A stretch of 64,000 nucleotides of DNA from Gloeophyllum trabeum ATCC 11539 (Eukaryota > Basidiomycota > Agaricomycetes > Gloeophyllales > Gloeophyllaceae): the NCBI RefSeq assembly GCF_000344685.1, contig NW_006920417.1:1038555-1102554 (forward strand). The letters are read 5' to 3'. Every line of letters starts with the position of its first letter. Positions within the stretch are counted from its first letter, which is position 1. Below are positions 1-13,100 of this stretch, one piece after another. Under the pieces are notes generated by a model. It saw only the letters and a list, made by a program, of their open reading frames with translations. It searched no databases and had not been told where the DNA came from. The translations under genes and the position numbers were made by a program.

Positions 1-611
1 CACCGGTCAGGTCAATGAGTCGGTGTTAGAAAAAATATTTTTACAGCAATGGATAGCCACTAGGCTCTATGGATCACTGCCACATACTCCCCCCTCCATA
101 CATTGCCTGGGTCAAGGTAAAATAGGAGCTAGAACAAAGAAGAATAAGGATAAATGGACCACAGAGCCAGAAAGAGCATAAAATTTGGGTTCCAGCAGTG
201 TACCACACCACATCTTGCCACATTTGGAAGTGTGTTATGTAATATAGTGATGCCATTAGTGCACAGGAACTATTGGCAGTAGCCGTGAATGTCTCTGTAT
301 TTTTCCGCATTTCTTTTGATTTTCTATGGGCTGCCAAGCTGCATTCTGCCATGGTCTATATGTACTCATCAGCTATGTATGGCACTAATATGTGGAGTCC
401 GGGTCCCACGAATATATTCTGATTTTATCCGAATTATTGCGCATTTTTTGGAGCCACCCAGGTGCTTGGATGATCAGCCAGCCTATTCTTAGCCCCCCAG
501 GCTATTCCCGGGGCACCAGATCTAGCCCCGATCCCTGCCTGCCTGCCGGGATGCCGGGGCAGGCCATTCAAGCTCAGCCTGGCTCATGGCAGGCCTGCCG
601 CCTGAAATCCC

Positions 612-685
612 ATTACATTAGGCCTGGACAATTGTCCCGAAACATTGTAAAGGAGCACACGAGTGTTGTCCAGGTTTAATGTAAT
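612..685. repeat. Foldback (inverted) repeat, 20-base arms
   Basis: The arm at 612-631 (attacattaggcctggacaa) is the reverse complement of the arm at 666-685 except for two central bases, with a spacer of 34 bases. This can form a hairpin. It resembles the inverted ends of a small non-autonomous element or the stem of a foldback element. No target-site duplication was established. Confidence 0.7.
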
Positions 686-996
686 ACTACTACAGCATCA
701 GGTGACCCAGCGAATCTCGACAGAGCGAGCGATGTGGCGATGAGAGTCAAAAGCATCAGGGGCCAGGATGGTGAGTTCACCCAGCCGGCAGACACCCGAG
801 GTACCAGTGAGTATTTGCAGGAAGATATTATGTATGGTTTCTCCTGCTCAGTGGTCTCTATATGCCCCCTTGAGAAACTGAAACTAGTACATGTGTAATA
901 TATATTTTGTTTCTGCTCCCAGCTTCTTGGGGTACTCTTTGAGTATCCTTTCCGATGACTGTCCTTCAGCTTGGTTCAGGAAAAATGAGTGCGAGG

Positions 997-1149
997 GAGC
1001 TGCCAATTGAAGATTGGCAGTGGAGGAGCACTCTGGTTCTGGCAGGATGTTACCTGGAGTCTGCAGGTATTATTCACTGGCTCTTCCACTGGGGACAAAT
1101 GACCTGTGTGACAGAGCCGCCAATATTTGATTGGCAGCAGAGGAGCACT
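997..1149. repeat. Two diverged 36-base direct repeats, each with an internal palindrome
   Basis: The segments 997-1032 and 1114-1149 are similar along their whole length. Each starts gagc(t/c)gCCAAT, has a five-base centre followed by ATTGGCAG, and ends gaggagcact. They sit 117 bases apart. The CCAAT...ATTGG arms make each copy a small hairpin. They could be a decayed tandem repeat or part of a degraded element. No coding role is apparent. Confidence 0.6.
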
Positions 1150-2300
1150 TTGATCTATGTTACTTGTGTCTAGTAGTGCAGCTGCTACTATCCCCTGGGC
1201 TGGGTACAAATACAATTCTGTAGCCACCAATACCAACTTTTAATCTGTCAGAGTGGCAGGGACTTTTATGGTATAATGATGGCAGGGCCACAGGAGGACA
1301 AAGTATGAATGAAGGGGACATTGCACATACAGATCTAAGGGCTTATGATATATGCATAAGAAAGAGTACTGTATACATCAATTGGAACATTTATACACCC
1401 AATGCTATCATTTATCAGACACAACTCAGGTCTCGTGTCCTGCCATGCATAGCAATGGCCCTCTACTGACAGGTAATGTACATGCAGAGAATTGTTTTTC
1501 CCTTCTTCCGTGCATATTGAGAACTGCATTCAGCAATTTGAGCAAAATTCACGGTGCAACAGCTGCAGCAGTAATGTGCCGGAAATCCCGCATGTCCCGC
1601 TGTCCCAGGGACCTCGGACTGAGGCTCATTTGACATCACCATGTTCTGAGCTCAAATCTATTGTCCGTTTTTATGTTACAGCGACATCCGGGAAATCTCA
1701 GGCGACATCATGATGATGCTCAGCAGTCTCCATCTCTGAGCTTCTCGGAACCTCCTGCCGGAACAGGCCTGTAGGCGAGTTTTGGTGCAACTTATCAGGC
1801 AACCCTAACTGGCCCTCTCGACCTAATAAATTTATACAAGGGCCATAACTCAGTGTCGAACATATGTACCAGCTTAGTTTGCATGGGAGGGTTGCAGAAA
1901 GGAGATTAAAAATACAAATGTATGTGGTGTCCCAAGTGGTGGTGAATCACTGTAAATGGGGTCACGAATAATAGTCATGAATAGAGTACTTACCACCATC
2001 CTGGGCATCCGGGCAGACAAAATACCTGGAAAAGAGTGAAGCACAAATGCTTAGGTTGCTGTTAATTCTAAGTATCTCTACGGTAGCGGGCTCTGCCGTG
2101 CCCGCACGGCCTTACAGCTTTATACTAATAGGAGCCTGCATATTAGCCCGATATCCCAGTCACGTGAGCATGTCAGCCTCTCAATCTCTGTTTCAACATC
2201 ACAGCCTAGTTGAGGGTCCAGGTGATTCTTGCAAGTCACAGAACACACTGTATATAAGACAACAGCCCAAGCCACTAGCACATAAGGAAATGACAGTCCC

Positions 2301-3928
2301 CTAGTAGACATAGGGAATAATACGGTATGGCACCATCTCCTTGTACTTGTGCCAATCTTCGCCATACCTAGAGAATCGTCAGCAACTAGGCACAATTATA
2401 ACATGGGTAAACTGACTTTTTCTCGCAGTTTTCGTCGTCACGTTGTTGCCTGTGGATGAGCAGGACGGCAAAGTACACCGGATAGAAGTAGGTGATGGGT
2501 GTATCAAAGCCCGTCGGTAAACACCATGCTACAGCCATCAGCCAGTCACCCCTGTCGTCGGAAGATGCGTGATTAGCAGCGCATACTCATAATACGGAGA
2601 CATACAAGTAGTTGGGGTGCCTAGATAATCCCCACCAGCCGGAGGTGAGTAGCTTCGTACCCCGCTTCGTCTCGAAGTACTTCAGATCTAACAGGAAGAT
2701 GGAATTAACCGCGACTGCAGCGCCATCAAGCGGAACCGCACATACTTTTGGGGTTCTGCCCGTTCCGGAAGTCATTCTTCTCGCCGTTCGAGTCCCTGAA
2801 GATCCAATAGCCAAGGCCGTTCACAGCGATGATGGCGGCTGTCCAGATAGGGCCGAGCTCGACTTGCTGGAAGGCGAGGTAGCGCGCCTGCAGGGAGTAG
2901 GTGAAGGGCACCCAGGTGAGGTCGCCGACCGCGAGCATGAAGCCGAAGCCATCCGTCGTGATATCCATCGTGGTGAGGATGGCAGGCTATTGGAACGCGT
3001 GAAGTCCTATGCTGAAAGATAGTAAAAAATGGGGCATGCGCACCTCGTTGTACAGCGAGTCGATGACGTAGAAGGAGTGGAAGGCGAGGACGAGCCACAT
3101 CGAATCCGTGATATTCAGCAGGCTACCTCCCCTGCGCACGGCTTGCTCGCAGGCCATGCTGATGTCGATGAGCACCCAGAGGATGAGCCCGGGCCGGAGC
3201 TCGTTGAAGGACTTGATGTCGAACGAGCCGATCCTGGGGTTCAGCTCGCGGCCGATGAAGAACTGCGGGGATGTCAGACGATTACGGGATGGGATGACAG
3301 GATGGACAAACGTCGTAGATGAAGTTGCCGCTGTTACCGCCGAGAGCGAGGAGCTTGTCGCCGTAGAAGGAGGAGACGTAGCAGTAGGTGGCTTGCAGCA
3401 CGGACATGAGCAGGGAGGCGGTGACAAAGCCGAGCCATTTGTCGTAGATGAACGTGAACGACTCGGGGCCGTAGCGGAGGACGTACCCAGAGGCGACCCC
3501 GAGCGTAAGCAGGAGCGTGGAGAAGGCTAGTGGGACGTGAGCTGGGGTGCGACAGGACAGAGACGAAACACACCATTGATCTTGTACTTTAGCTTCCGAC
3601 CGTTCCGCATCTGAGTGCCTTCCACCCAGTCTCCCGGCAAGATAAACCAGGCGGCCACGCAGAATAGATACCAGGCGAGGTAGATGAGGGCGGCTTCGGT
3701 GTCCCAGAGGTTCTTCCACCATGAGAGATCATTGTAGGCGCGCACGGCGCCTACGAAGAGGTTGTCGAAGGGAGGGGGGCACCCGCCCGCTGCCTCTGAA
3801 CACGTAAAGTACAGGCCATATGCGGTGAGAGGGACGGTAACGGTGACGAAGAGCGCGCCGGGCGGCCCAAAGAACTCGTAGCTTGTCGTGCGCGGGTTGA
3901 GGTCGGAAGAGCGCTTTTCGACAGCCAT
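2301..3928 (-). CDS. ERG24: Delta(14)-sterol reductase
   Basis: This enzyme reduces the C14-C15 double bond of the sterol intermediate left after C14 demethylation, in ergosterol synthesis at the ER membrane, using NADPH. The spliced protein starts MAVEKRSS at 3928. It contains the family signature IYDFFIGRELNPR followed by IGSFDIKSFNELRPG, the motif LLTSGWWGLSRHPNYL, and the typical ending KYGEDWHKYKEMVPYRIIPYVY. Several hydrophobic membrane segments are present. GRELNPR rather than the ERG4 form of this motif points to the C14 enzyme. At least five short introns interrupt it, for example 3527-3573, and the final exon encodes the conserved YRIIPYVY tail. It diverges from the neighbouring gene at 4223 across a 294-base promoter region. 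Family assignment is firm; exact internal borders were set by eye. Confidence 0.93.
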
Positions 3929-4222
3929 TGTCGCGTGTTTTGCGGTCGAGAGAGTACCGACTGGAGGGATTTTGCGGCCACAGAGGCAGCGGGGGTTTTA
4001 TAGTATGTTTCTGGGCGAAATGGTGCGATACGCGAGGAGGTCGTGGGGAAGGATGGGCGGTGTGGCACGGTTGTTGGACGCGTCGCAGTCAACAAAGTTG
4101 CATACAGGCCGAGGACACGATTGGCTGCTAAACTCGGCGTCGCCGTTGCCTACGCTCTCTTTCTTGATATACCAGGTCCCTCACATATACCAGTAATTTA
4201 TTAGACTGCAGCACATGCAGCA
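3929..4222. promoter_or_regulatory. Shared promoter region of ERG24 and the divergent coiled-coil gene
   Basis: These 294 bases separate two divergent start codons and must hold both promoters. No clear TATA box or sterol-response element was recognised. One ACGCGT hexamer lies at 4078-4083. A single copy is expected by chance in DNA this GC-rich. Confidence 0.4.
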
Positions 4223-6216
4223 ATGGGCTTTTTCTCGTCGAACAGGACTGAGCCGTCCGAGCGATCCACCGAGGCAAAGTCTGTCACGCATGTCATCCGC
4301 TCGCGATTCGTACGTACATCGCGCTGCTGCCGCCTTCATTTCCGCTGACCGTCATTTACTAGTATGGCTCGCGAAAGGGCAAGGCGCGCGAGCTAGATCC
4401 CCAGCAAGAAAAGGCCGTTCCTAATCCTTCCCCCGACGACGCTGCACCCGCCCTCAGGCAGTCCGTCCGCGCGCGTCCGCCGACAGACAGAAATACCCTT
4501 TATACCCCCGCATCTGATCCTCGCCCTCCTAAATCTGGCACCCGTTCCTCCGCTGATGCCCTTACGTGCGTACCCCCTTCGATCGTCCTGCCTCACGTCG
4601 CTGACGCCGCCCGAAGGATGACGCTCGCCCAGCGACTGAACGAGCTCTCCGTCGCCAATTCGGAAGGTCTGCTGGAGTGAGTCTTCGTTTGGTTTGGTCC
4701 GGAGGGTTGCGAGACATGTCTAAGATTGGGACCTGCCATCATCCAGCGACGATGAATACCGCCTCCTGCGCCAGAATCTCTTTGAACGCTTCTCGAGCGG
4801 GACAGCCGTGCCCACCGAGGCCCCGGTCATCCGTCTCAATGCAGGTCAGAATCATACACGAAGTGCGTTTCACGGCATGTCTTGCCTGTTCGTTCTAATC
4901 ACGCCGCCCTAGACACTGCCCATAGTCGCACTGCTACGACTTCATACGCTGGGTCGTCCCGAGCCCCATCAATACAGTCCAAGACTTCTGTCTCCTCCAC
5001 CGTGACGAGCATCTTCCGACGCGCTACTGGTCGACGTTCTGCGTCCTCACCTGCCTTCGATCAGAGCGACACCACCAGCGTCTTCTCTCATGCTTCCAAG
5101 TCTTCTTCATGGAATCTCAGTCGCAAAGTCTTCGCGAGTTCTTTCTATCGTAATGGGAGTCAGGTTTCATTACAGGCTGAGAGCTCTCGCGGTCCGTTTG
5201 ACTCGAGGTCTATCGCGTCCCGCCGGAATGGCGAAAGCTCGCCTATCACCGCCTTCACCCCGCACCCAAGCCAGACCTCATCCGCATCTCTATCTCGGTC
5301 AGCCACTCGGAGTAACAGGCGTCTTGGCGGGGGCGCACCACCATCTTCTTTCCCTGGCCGATCGACCATGACGGAGCCTCGACGTTCCTTAGGTGATGTT
5401 GACGGCACGTTTGACGACGAACATCTGGACTCGGCGAAAGATATCCGCGCCGAGATCGAGCAAGTCGAGGCAGAGGGAAGAAGGCTGCTCGACGCGTTCA
5501 ATGGGCTAGAGCTGAGTACCCTGACGAAACGGCACCGACGCGTGCCCACCCTGACTTCCCTGACCGCTGGCGACCCCAACGACGTCGGAGAGCTGAACGA
5601 AAGCCTGCAATCGAAGTGGACGATCGTGCCCGAGGGGAGGTCTGGCTTACGGAGCGACAACGACGGCATGTCCGTGCATTCTGGGAGATCCGTGGGCACG
5701 ACGATGTCAGGACCCCGTTCCATGAAATCAGGAAGAGCGGGGCGCATGCTCCCCACCTCGGGCCCCGCCCCGCACTCTGCACCGATCACGCGGAAGAGCT
5801 CCTTATCGTCGGTTTCATCCCGAGGGACGAACCTCGCGAGCCAGAGCCACAGCCCCGTGCCGCCTGTGCCCGGACTGCCGAACGTTCACCGCAAAGAGTC
5901 CGTCGTGCACATTTCGAAGAGCAACGGTCAACTGAGACTAGCGCCGGTGGAAGAAGCGGGCGGCCACTTCCTGTCCGTGAGCGACGGGGCGAGCGACGTC
6001 TCGCGGACATGGTCGGACGCGAGCGGCGGGGACGCGCATCGCCGCCCCAGGCGGGCAGTCAGCGACGAGGACGCGGAGCTGCGCGCGATGGAGAAGGAGC
6101 TGGGCGACATACGGCGGCGCAGGGGGGAGGTCACGGCGCGGTACGAGGCGCGGCTGGAGTACTTGCGGGCCAAGTTGAAGGCGGCGGAGATTCGGGAGAA
6201 GCTGCTCAGGTCTTGA
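4223..6216 (+). CDS. Conserved fungal protein with C-terminal coiled coil, function unknown
   Basis: Four exons (4223-4309, 4363-4676, 4747-4844, 4913-6216) join in frame to a 600-residue protein starting MGFFSSNRTEPSERS. The start was chosen because it is the first ATG in the frame and the exon ends at a good donor. The most protein-like block is at about residues 115-150 (MTLAQRLNEL, then DDDEYRLLRQNLFERFSSG), which looks like a conserved short helical domain. The long middle is rich in Ser, Arg and Pro and is probably disordered. The last 50 residues (ELRAMEKELGDIRRRRGEV onward) form a charged coiled coil. I do not recognise a named family. A scaffold or adaptor role is only a guess. Confidence 0.75.
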
Positions 6217-6391
6217 GGTACTGACGACGTATTATAGTTTTAATTTTCTAATAGCAGTAGCATAGCTAGTAACATATATACCGGCAACTTATGATAGGAG
6301 GCCGGCTGATTCCGAGTTGCCGGTAGTTCCCATTGCAGGTCGTCGAGGACTTGAGCCATCCGTCGCGAGCAGCCTCAGCACGCAGCTCGCC

Positions 6392-9300
6392 ATGTCCGAA
6401 GACGCGCCCGACAGCGGCGCCGCGTCCCCGTCCGACTCTCGCATCCGTCCCACCAGGAGCGTCAGCTACAGCACGCCCTGGTCCATCGCCGACACGCCCT
6501 CCCACCACAACCAGGGCACCTCCTATTTCACGCCCTCGGCGCGCCCGAGCTCCCCCACTTCCAGGCGCATACAGCCCAGCTTGACGCGCAGCATGTCCGC
6601 CAGCTCGACTGGCCGCCGCAGGACGGGCACCAGCGTCAGCAGCAGCTCGCACATGCCCGTCAGGGCACACCACGAAGACGCAGGCTTGCTCAGCGAGGAG
6701 GACGAGGGGTCTGACGAGGAGGATTACCGGGAGCATAGCCGGGACCGTGGCAAGTCTCCATACGTCGACGAGCAGGGCGCTGATGAGGCCGAGGACGAGG
6801 ACGACGCGGACACGGAGCGGGAGGAGGACCCCATCACTCTCAGGGACAGGCAGTCCTTGATCAACGTCGAGCATCCCTTCGGCCTGCCCATATGGAAGCC
6901 CGCCCTGTACAAAAAGTCCAGGTCTGTCACCCGATACGCCGACCAAGCTCTCCATTCCGTGCCCTCTGCTCAGGCTGAGCGTCACTTGCTGCCGGGGAAC
7001 ATTCTATGGACTGCCCTCTTCGGGTGGTGGATGGCTCTGGCGTTCCTAGTACTCTCTGGGATCTTGTACATCGTCCCCAAGGGCGGAAGGCGTTACTCGT
7101 CTCTCGTCTTTGGGCTCGGTTGGTATATCCTCTGGCCATTCGGCAAGTACGTCGCGGGTGACCCGGAAGGGCTGGATCTCCCCGAAGATGAGGAGAGCAC
7201 GCCGACGAATGGTGCGTCAACCCTATCTATTCTACTGTGTTTATTTGAATTGTCGTAATGCAGAGAACGGCAGTCCATCCGTGATCCATTCCACGGTGAC
7301 GCCTAGGACGGCTCATGTGCAGAACTCGACCTCCTTATCATGGGCACCCCCTCCGACCGAGCACACTTCTCTCCTTGGTATCCCAGAGTCCCCAGAGACA
7401 GTGACACCGCCCGCCAAGTCGTACGGCGCGACGCCGCTCTCAGAGTACGGTACAGTCAAACGCAATGCTTTGGATCACTGGCTGGGGAAGGCGTGTTTCT
7501 GGCTCGCCTTGGTCTGCATCATTGCACCCATTATGCTGGCTGTGTGCATTATATGCTGGGGTCTCGTCGTCACCATCCCGATGGCGAAGCTCAACTGGAC
7601 CCTCCTCAAGTACATGTTCTTCCAAGCTCCGAGTATCCGATTCTGCGCTGCTCCCTCGAGCATCATCGTAACTCCCAACCATCCCACGGAAGCCACAGGT
7701 GAAAGTGCCGGGTCGACCACTCCCCAGCAAGCCTCGTTCGTCGTCAAGCCTACGAGATTGGCCGAGGGCCAAGCCGCACCATCCGGTTCGCCATCTTCCA
7801 GAGTTCTCTTGTGCACATACCGTGCGATGGGCTGGAAATACTACAAGTATACCGTGGGCGGGGTCAACATCATGTTCATCAACCTCCTCCCGCTCGTCTT
7901 CTTCGTCATCCTCGACGGCTTCGTCTTCCTGCCCCTCGTCGAGCGCCGGCAGAACGCAGGCAGACATGTCCCCGCCCTTCTAGCAGCCGTCGCGTCCCGC
8001 GGCGCGATATTCGTCCTGAGCCTGATGAGCGTCATACCCCTCTCGTACTTCATCGGCATGGCCGTCGCCTCCATCTCCGCGCAGTCGTCGATCGGCATGG
8101 GCGCGGTGATCAATGCGACGTTCGGATCTATCATCGAGATCATCCTGTACTCGATCGCGCTTACGGAGGGCAAGGGACGCCTGGTCGAGGGGTCGATCGT
8201 CGGCAGTCTGCTGGCGGGCGTGCTGCTCATGCCGGGAGTGAGTATGTGCAGCGGGGCCATCAGGCGGAAGGAGCAGAAGTTCAATGCGAAGAGTGCCGGC
8301 GTGACCAGCACGATGTTGATCATGGCGATCATCGGTACGCTGACGCCCACCATCTTCTACCAGACCTATGGGAACGTGAGTCGTCTCCGTCGTTTCTCCC
8401 GCAGCTTTTATCTGATCTCGTGACACTGGCAGTTTAAACTCATATGCACTGGCTGCCCCGAGCATACATCAGGACCCAATGCACCCTGGCAGTGCCAGCA
8501 CTGTCGTTACGAGTACCCGGACCCCGTCCGCGATCCGTTCTACCAGTCGACGGTAAAGACGCTTATGTATTTCTGCGCCGCTGTCCTGCTATTCGTGAGT
8601 CCGTGTCGTTCGTCGATAACGGCTGAAAGCTTGACCCATGCCATCATTCCGTAGTCGTATCTCATAGGGCTTTGGTTTTCTTTGCGCACGCACGCCTCTC
8701 AAATCTGGCAGAATCCCCAGCAGCTTCTCCATCCGCTTGAGCTACCGGGCCCTGGACAGAACCGTTTCTCGATATACCACAAGTTAATCCCAGGACGTGA
8801 CCGGGAATCCCTCCGTAGGAAGCCGAGCAACTTGACGTCTCGTGCTCCTAGTACTGTTCCATCACGCAGTGAGACACCGGTACCTCGCGTGCATGACCAT
8901 ACCGCCGAGACCCAGCCCGGCGGGTCCGTCAGTCGTCGCGTTTCGTATGCCACGCTCCCGCAGACTGTCCCGACTGCCGGGATCGCACCCATTCTCGAGA
9001 GCGTGGACCAGGCTATCAAGCACACCGGCCTGCAGCCTTCCCACCTGCCGGAGAATATGACGCCCGACGACTTCACCCGTGCCGTCGCAGTAGCTACTGT
9101 TAGTGCTCTCAGACACCAGCAGACAAGTTCCCGGTCGCCTATGCGTGCGAGGATGTCCGGCGTCGATGGCGAAGAAGCCGGTGGAGGACATGGTGGCCAT
9201 GATGCCCCCTCCTGGAGTCGGACGACCAGTGCCAGCGTTCTCTTGGCCTGTACCGCACTCTACTCCATCATAGCTGGTAAGGCCTATAGGTCAGATATTA

Positions 9301-10007
9301 TAACGGACAGTTGCTGATTTGAATTACAGAACTCTTGGTCGGCGTGGTGGACGTTGTTCTGGAAGGGTCAGGCATTGATGAGAAGTTCCTCGGTGTCACC
9401 TTGTTTGCACTGGTCCCGAATACCACGGAGTTCATGAATGCGATGGCCTTTGCGATGAACGGGAACATCGCCCTCAGGTAAGCTGATGTTCTGGTATGCG
9501 CTGGCCTCTCCTTAAAACACTCCCACGCTAGTATGGAGATCGGATCCGCGTATGCCCTGCAAGTTTGTTTGCTCCAAATCCCTGCGATGGTGGCCTTCTC
9601 CGCGTGGTACAACGCGGACACCCTGGGCACCATTGCCAACACTTTCACGTAAGCGCTTCGCTATCCAGACCCATTATATGCAATACCCATCTATACCACC
9701 CTCAGATTGATTTTCCCTCGCTGGGATGTTGTCGTCATCATCCTGTCAATCTTCTTGTTGACCTATACGTATATTGAGGCGAAGAGCAACTACTACCGCG
9801 GAAGCATTTTGATACTCAGGTTAGTGGTGTGATATGCATATTGGTTGAGTGCTAATCAGGCATCTCGGCAGTTACCTCGTCCTTACATCCGGTTTCTTCT
9901 TCGCGCCTCAACGCGGTAGTGCGGAGCACGAGTCGGTCGTAATTGATTCTGATACCCTCTCACCAACGCAGATACTTTCGTTTTTCGTTTCATCTTTGCA
10001 GCCGTGA
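6392..10007 (+). CDS. VNX1: Vacuolar cation/H+ exchanger, VNX1-like (CaCA/CAX superfamily)
   Basis: Eight exons (6392-7211, 7264-8375, 8433-8594, 8655-9276, 9330-9477, 9532-9648, 9706-9819, 9872-10007) join exactly in frame to 1,076 residues. The N-terminal 180 residues are Ser-rich and acidic, hence cytosolic. They are followed by many membrane segments. The first CAX repeat has the motif GAVINATFGSIIEIILYSIA. The second repeat holds the matching acidic segment ALVPNTTEFMNAMAFAMNGN. This is the pattern of the yeast low-affinity vacuolar Na+/K+ / H+ exchanger Vnx1 rather than the shorter Ca2+ exchanger Vcx1. Between the repeats lies a four-cysteine insertion (CTGC ... CQHC), probably a small zinc-binding knuckle. 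Likely role: proton-driven loading of monovalent cations into the vacuole. Transported ion is inferred from the family. Confidence 0.88.
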
Positions 10008-10127
10008 AGATCGTCTATCTTGACTCATTGGATTGCTATATGAAGCCGACCCTCATTGACATGTCTTGTAAGACATACTACATATACATTTTGTGGCATA
10101 CTACATCGTGGACAATACAAATACAAT

Positions 10128-13100
10128 TCAGTGCATACTGTGCAATTTCTCCAGGACATGCTGTATCTCGACAAATGGGAGTTTCAAGGCCTCAGCCTCC
10201 ATCGAACCGGAAAGGATGCTCTTGGCTGGCAGGGACGAGGGTGCCAGAGAAAGGAATTGTTCAAGGAAATCGCCATCCAAGAAGCCGTACGACGTCTGCT
10301 GCTGTGTCTCCACACGAGACTTGGCAACCGTCGGTGCTCGCCAACTGTAGAACATAAACCATGAGTCAATGGGAATAAGGCCTGGAAGGGGACATACTCT
10401 GAGTGGACCACCCCTCCAGCTCCGATCAAAACATTGCCCATGTTACGTTCTAAGCCTGACATGTGTAGGGAGAGTTCGCTTCCCATCTCGAATACCATGC
10501 CAATGCGACCAGACGACGTGAAAAAGATTTCTCGCGGTTCTATTGGTATGTCGCCGGAGAATTCTGTCGTCGTTAGGGAACCTTGGTAAAGAGTGTGAAA
10601 ATATCTCTGCAGAGATAAGTAATTGCCTCAGTACCTCGCACAAATTTGTTCACTAATTCGCCCAGATGGAAGGCGCCATCCTTCTGGAGTACAATGCGGC
10701 CTTGATCCAGTTGTAAGGAGAATGTGCACAGATCGCAATCCACCTATGCATGACCATTATATCAGATAATCTCCCTATGACAGGATACACTCACGTTAGC
10801 TGCGATGATCCTTTGGTCATCCAGTGCCTGTATAGCGACGGGCCATAGCGGAGAGTAATCCTTCGCACGCCTCTGCAGCTTGGAGTCTTTCACATCCAGG
10901 ACGGAAACTGAGCTGAGAGCGTCCGAGATCACCAGACCATTCAAGCCAGGTACGATACTGTTCAAGACGTAATCGTGATTCCACTCGCTTACATATGCGA
11001 AGTCATAGGTCAATATGCCTGTACTGGACTTCTGCAGGCGGTATAGCACCACCTATAAACTCGTCAGGACATGCGACACAGTTAATGCCAAGGTACCTAC
11101 CGCAGAGTTAACCGCTGCCGCCACCAGGTCGCTGACCTTAGTTATAGCATAAACACAGCCCTTGATTTGCAGAGATGCTGCGATGAATAGACTGCCTCTC
11201 GAGATGCCATCCCGTCCTGCACCACTGCAGAGTAAAAGGAGACGACCGCTTGACGGCTCCCTCTCATCTCGCGAATTGACGGTGCCGACACAGAAACACG
11301 GCTGTTGGATGTCCTCCCTCTCGTAAACATCCAGGGAGGATATCAGCTCCTCAGCGTCGCACTGGAATTCGTCCAGGACTGTAAGCGAGGTTAAAAGACT
11401 GCTAGCAAAGTATATAGAAGGAGAGACATGCCTTCGAATGTCGCATCGTCTATCAGTTTCAGCACCCCGCGCTCCGGTCTCGCCTCTCCCGTTCTTCGCG
11501 GTTCTGTCCTCGTGCACGCGACAGCAAAGACCTTGCTCGGCGGATGATACGCTATACGGTGGGGATTGTCCAGACCCAAGCCAAACTGCATAGAAGGGGT
11601 TTGCTAGGCATCTTGTGCAAAATGAGGTCTATGCACTCACCGATCGTATGTGCATCTTGTCGAGATGACCCATCTTCCCAATGGTCAACCCGCCTGTGGT
11701 GGCCAAGGTGAATGACGAGGGGAAGTGATCACTATTTAAAGGTGCCACTGTCACCACTCCCTAGATTATGTGACACCATTCAGCACTGTCGCCGACGAAC
11801 ATGTTATAGCCTTACCTTAACCAACATCGGCGATAGCTGCAGCCTCTGTTTCTCCCAGAATAGCAGCCCCGACCTCTTAGCACAGGCGAAGACTGACCGC
11901 TTTCCGTCCACCTCACATGGCGTTAACGACACCGGCCCAGTGCCAAACGAAAATACTCGCTTGTCGGAGAGGGTATTGTCTTTGTACACGAACGCTAGAG
12001 CGGTTCCATCGGCTAACCCGACCAGGAGGTGCGGGACATAGTCACGACTATCCGACTTGACACCCGTCCCAAAATTGTACAACAAAACAGAACGGGGTAG
12101 GCTGGGAAGAGGACCCGTGGCGCAGACGGGCGTTAAGTAATTCTGGGCACTGGTAATGGACAGGACCTTGACTTCATTGGATGCCCAGAACGCTACCGCA
12201 ACTTGCGTGGAGTAATATTTCGAAGGGTCGATAGGCAGGCATGACACCGCCGCTATTTCCTTCGTACCATCTTCGAGGAGCCGTTGCCTAGAGTAAGATT
12301 TCCAAATCTCGGTATCCCACGCCAATATTAAAAACAATGACGGCTCACCCTGCAAGATTAAACTTATCATTGTCATCTAAATTCAAAACCACAAGCCGCC
12401 CGCCGCTGAGGCCCAGCACCACCTGGCTGGCATTAACACTCGCCGCGACAATCTCTCCGTGCCTCTCTTTCAAGGACTGCGGCACCCACTCCTCCCCAGT
12501 CCTGGAGAACGTCCCAAGCGCCTGGTCGAACTCCGATAGGATCACCTTCCCCGGTGTCACCTGCACGACCAGCGGTGAGTCCGAGTAGGACGACCCTGCC
12601 TGCCCGGGCTTGCGCATCCGCCGCGCGAGGTTGCCCACCGCCAGCGTCCGGGTGTCCGTCGCGAATCCGCCCGCTGTCGAGGTGAACACCTCCGCGCCGT
12701 CTATACGGAAGACGTGCGTCTGTGTAGGCGTGGATGCGAGGATGTGCGAATGGGTCCTACATGCGGGATGCAGCGTGAGTGGAGGACTAGGGGCGCCACT
12801 AGGTAAGGGACTCACGGTGTCTCGAAACGGGATCGTAGAGGCCAGACGTGGGTGACGTGTGCGAGCCCTCTTAGCGCCGCGAGCTCATGGAAATCCGCGC
12901 CGTTCCTGATCACCCTGAGCGAGCCAGTGCTCTTACCTCCAGAACATGTCACAATCGTTCTCTGCTAATACGTTAGCAAAACGCCCTTCAGGCGCCTCCT
13001 ATCGCTCACCTGTCCGCTCCCGTCCACATCTGCCACGACCGCGTCGATAATCGGCGCGACGTTCTGCCAGCTCTGCAGCTCCTGCACATACGTGCCGCGC

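Larger units (their letters stand above)
1..2300. other. Gene-free left flank
   Basis: No reading frame in this stretch reads like a known protein; the open frames are short and carry no recognisable motif. It is more AT-rich than the neighbouring gene block and holds a foldback repeat (612-685) and a diverged direct repeat (997-1149). It may be the decayed remains of a transposable element, but no reverse transcriptase, integrase or transposase motif is visible. The last few hundred bases would include the 3' untranslated region of the sterol reductase gene that ends at 2301. Confidence 0.5.

Noticed and set aside
1..2300. Long terminal repeat or retrotransposon remnant
   Set aside because: No TG...CA-bounded duplicate pair, primer-binding site or polymerase motif could be found inside the window; only small repeats are supported.
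2301..3928. ERG4 (C24(28) sterol reductase) as an alternative name
   Set aside because: The motif GRELNPRIGSFDIKSFNELRPG and the YRIIPYVY end are those of the C14 reductase; the ERG4-type motif differs.
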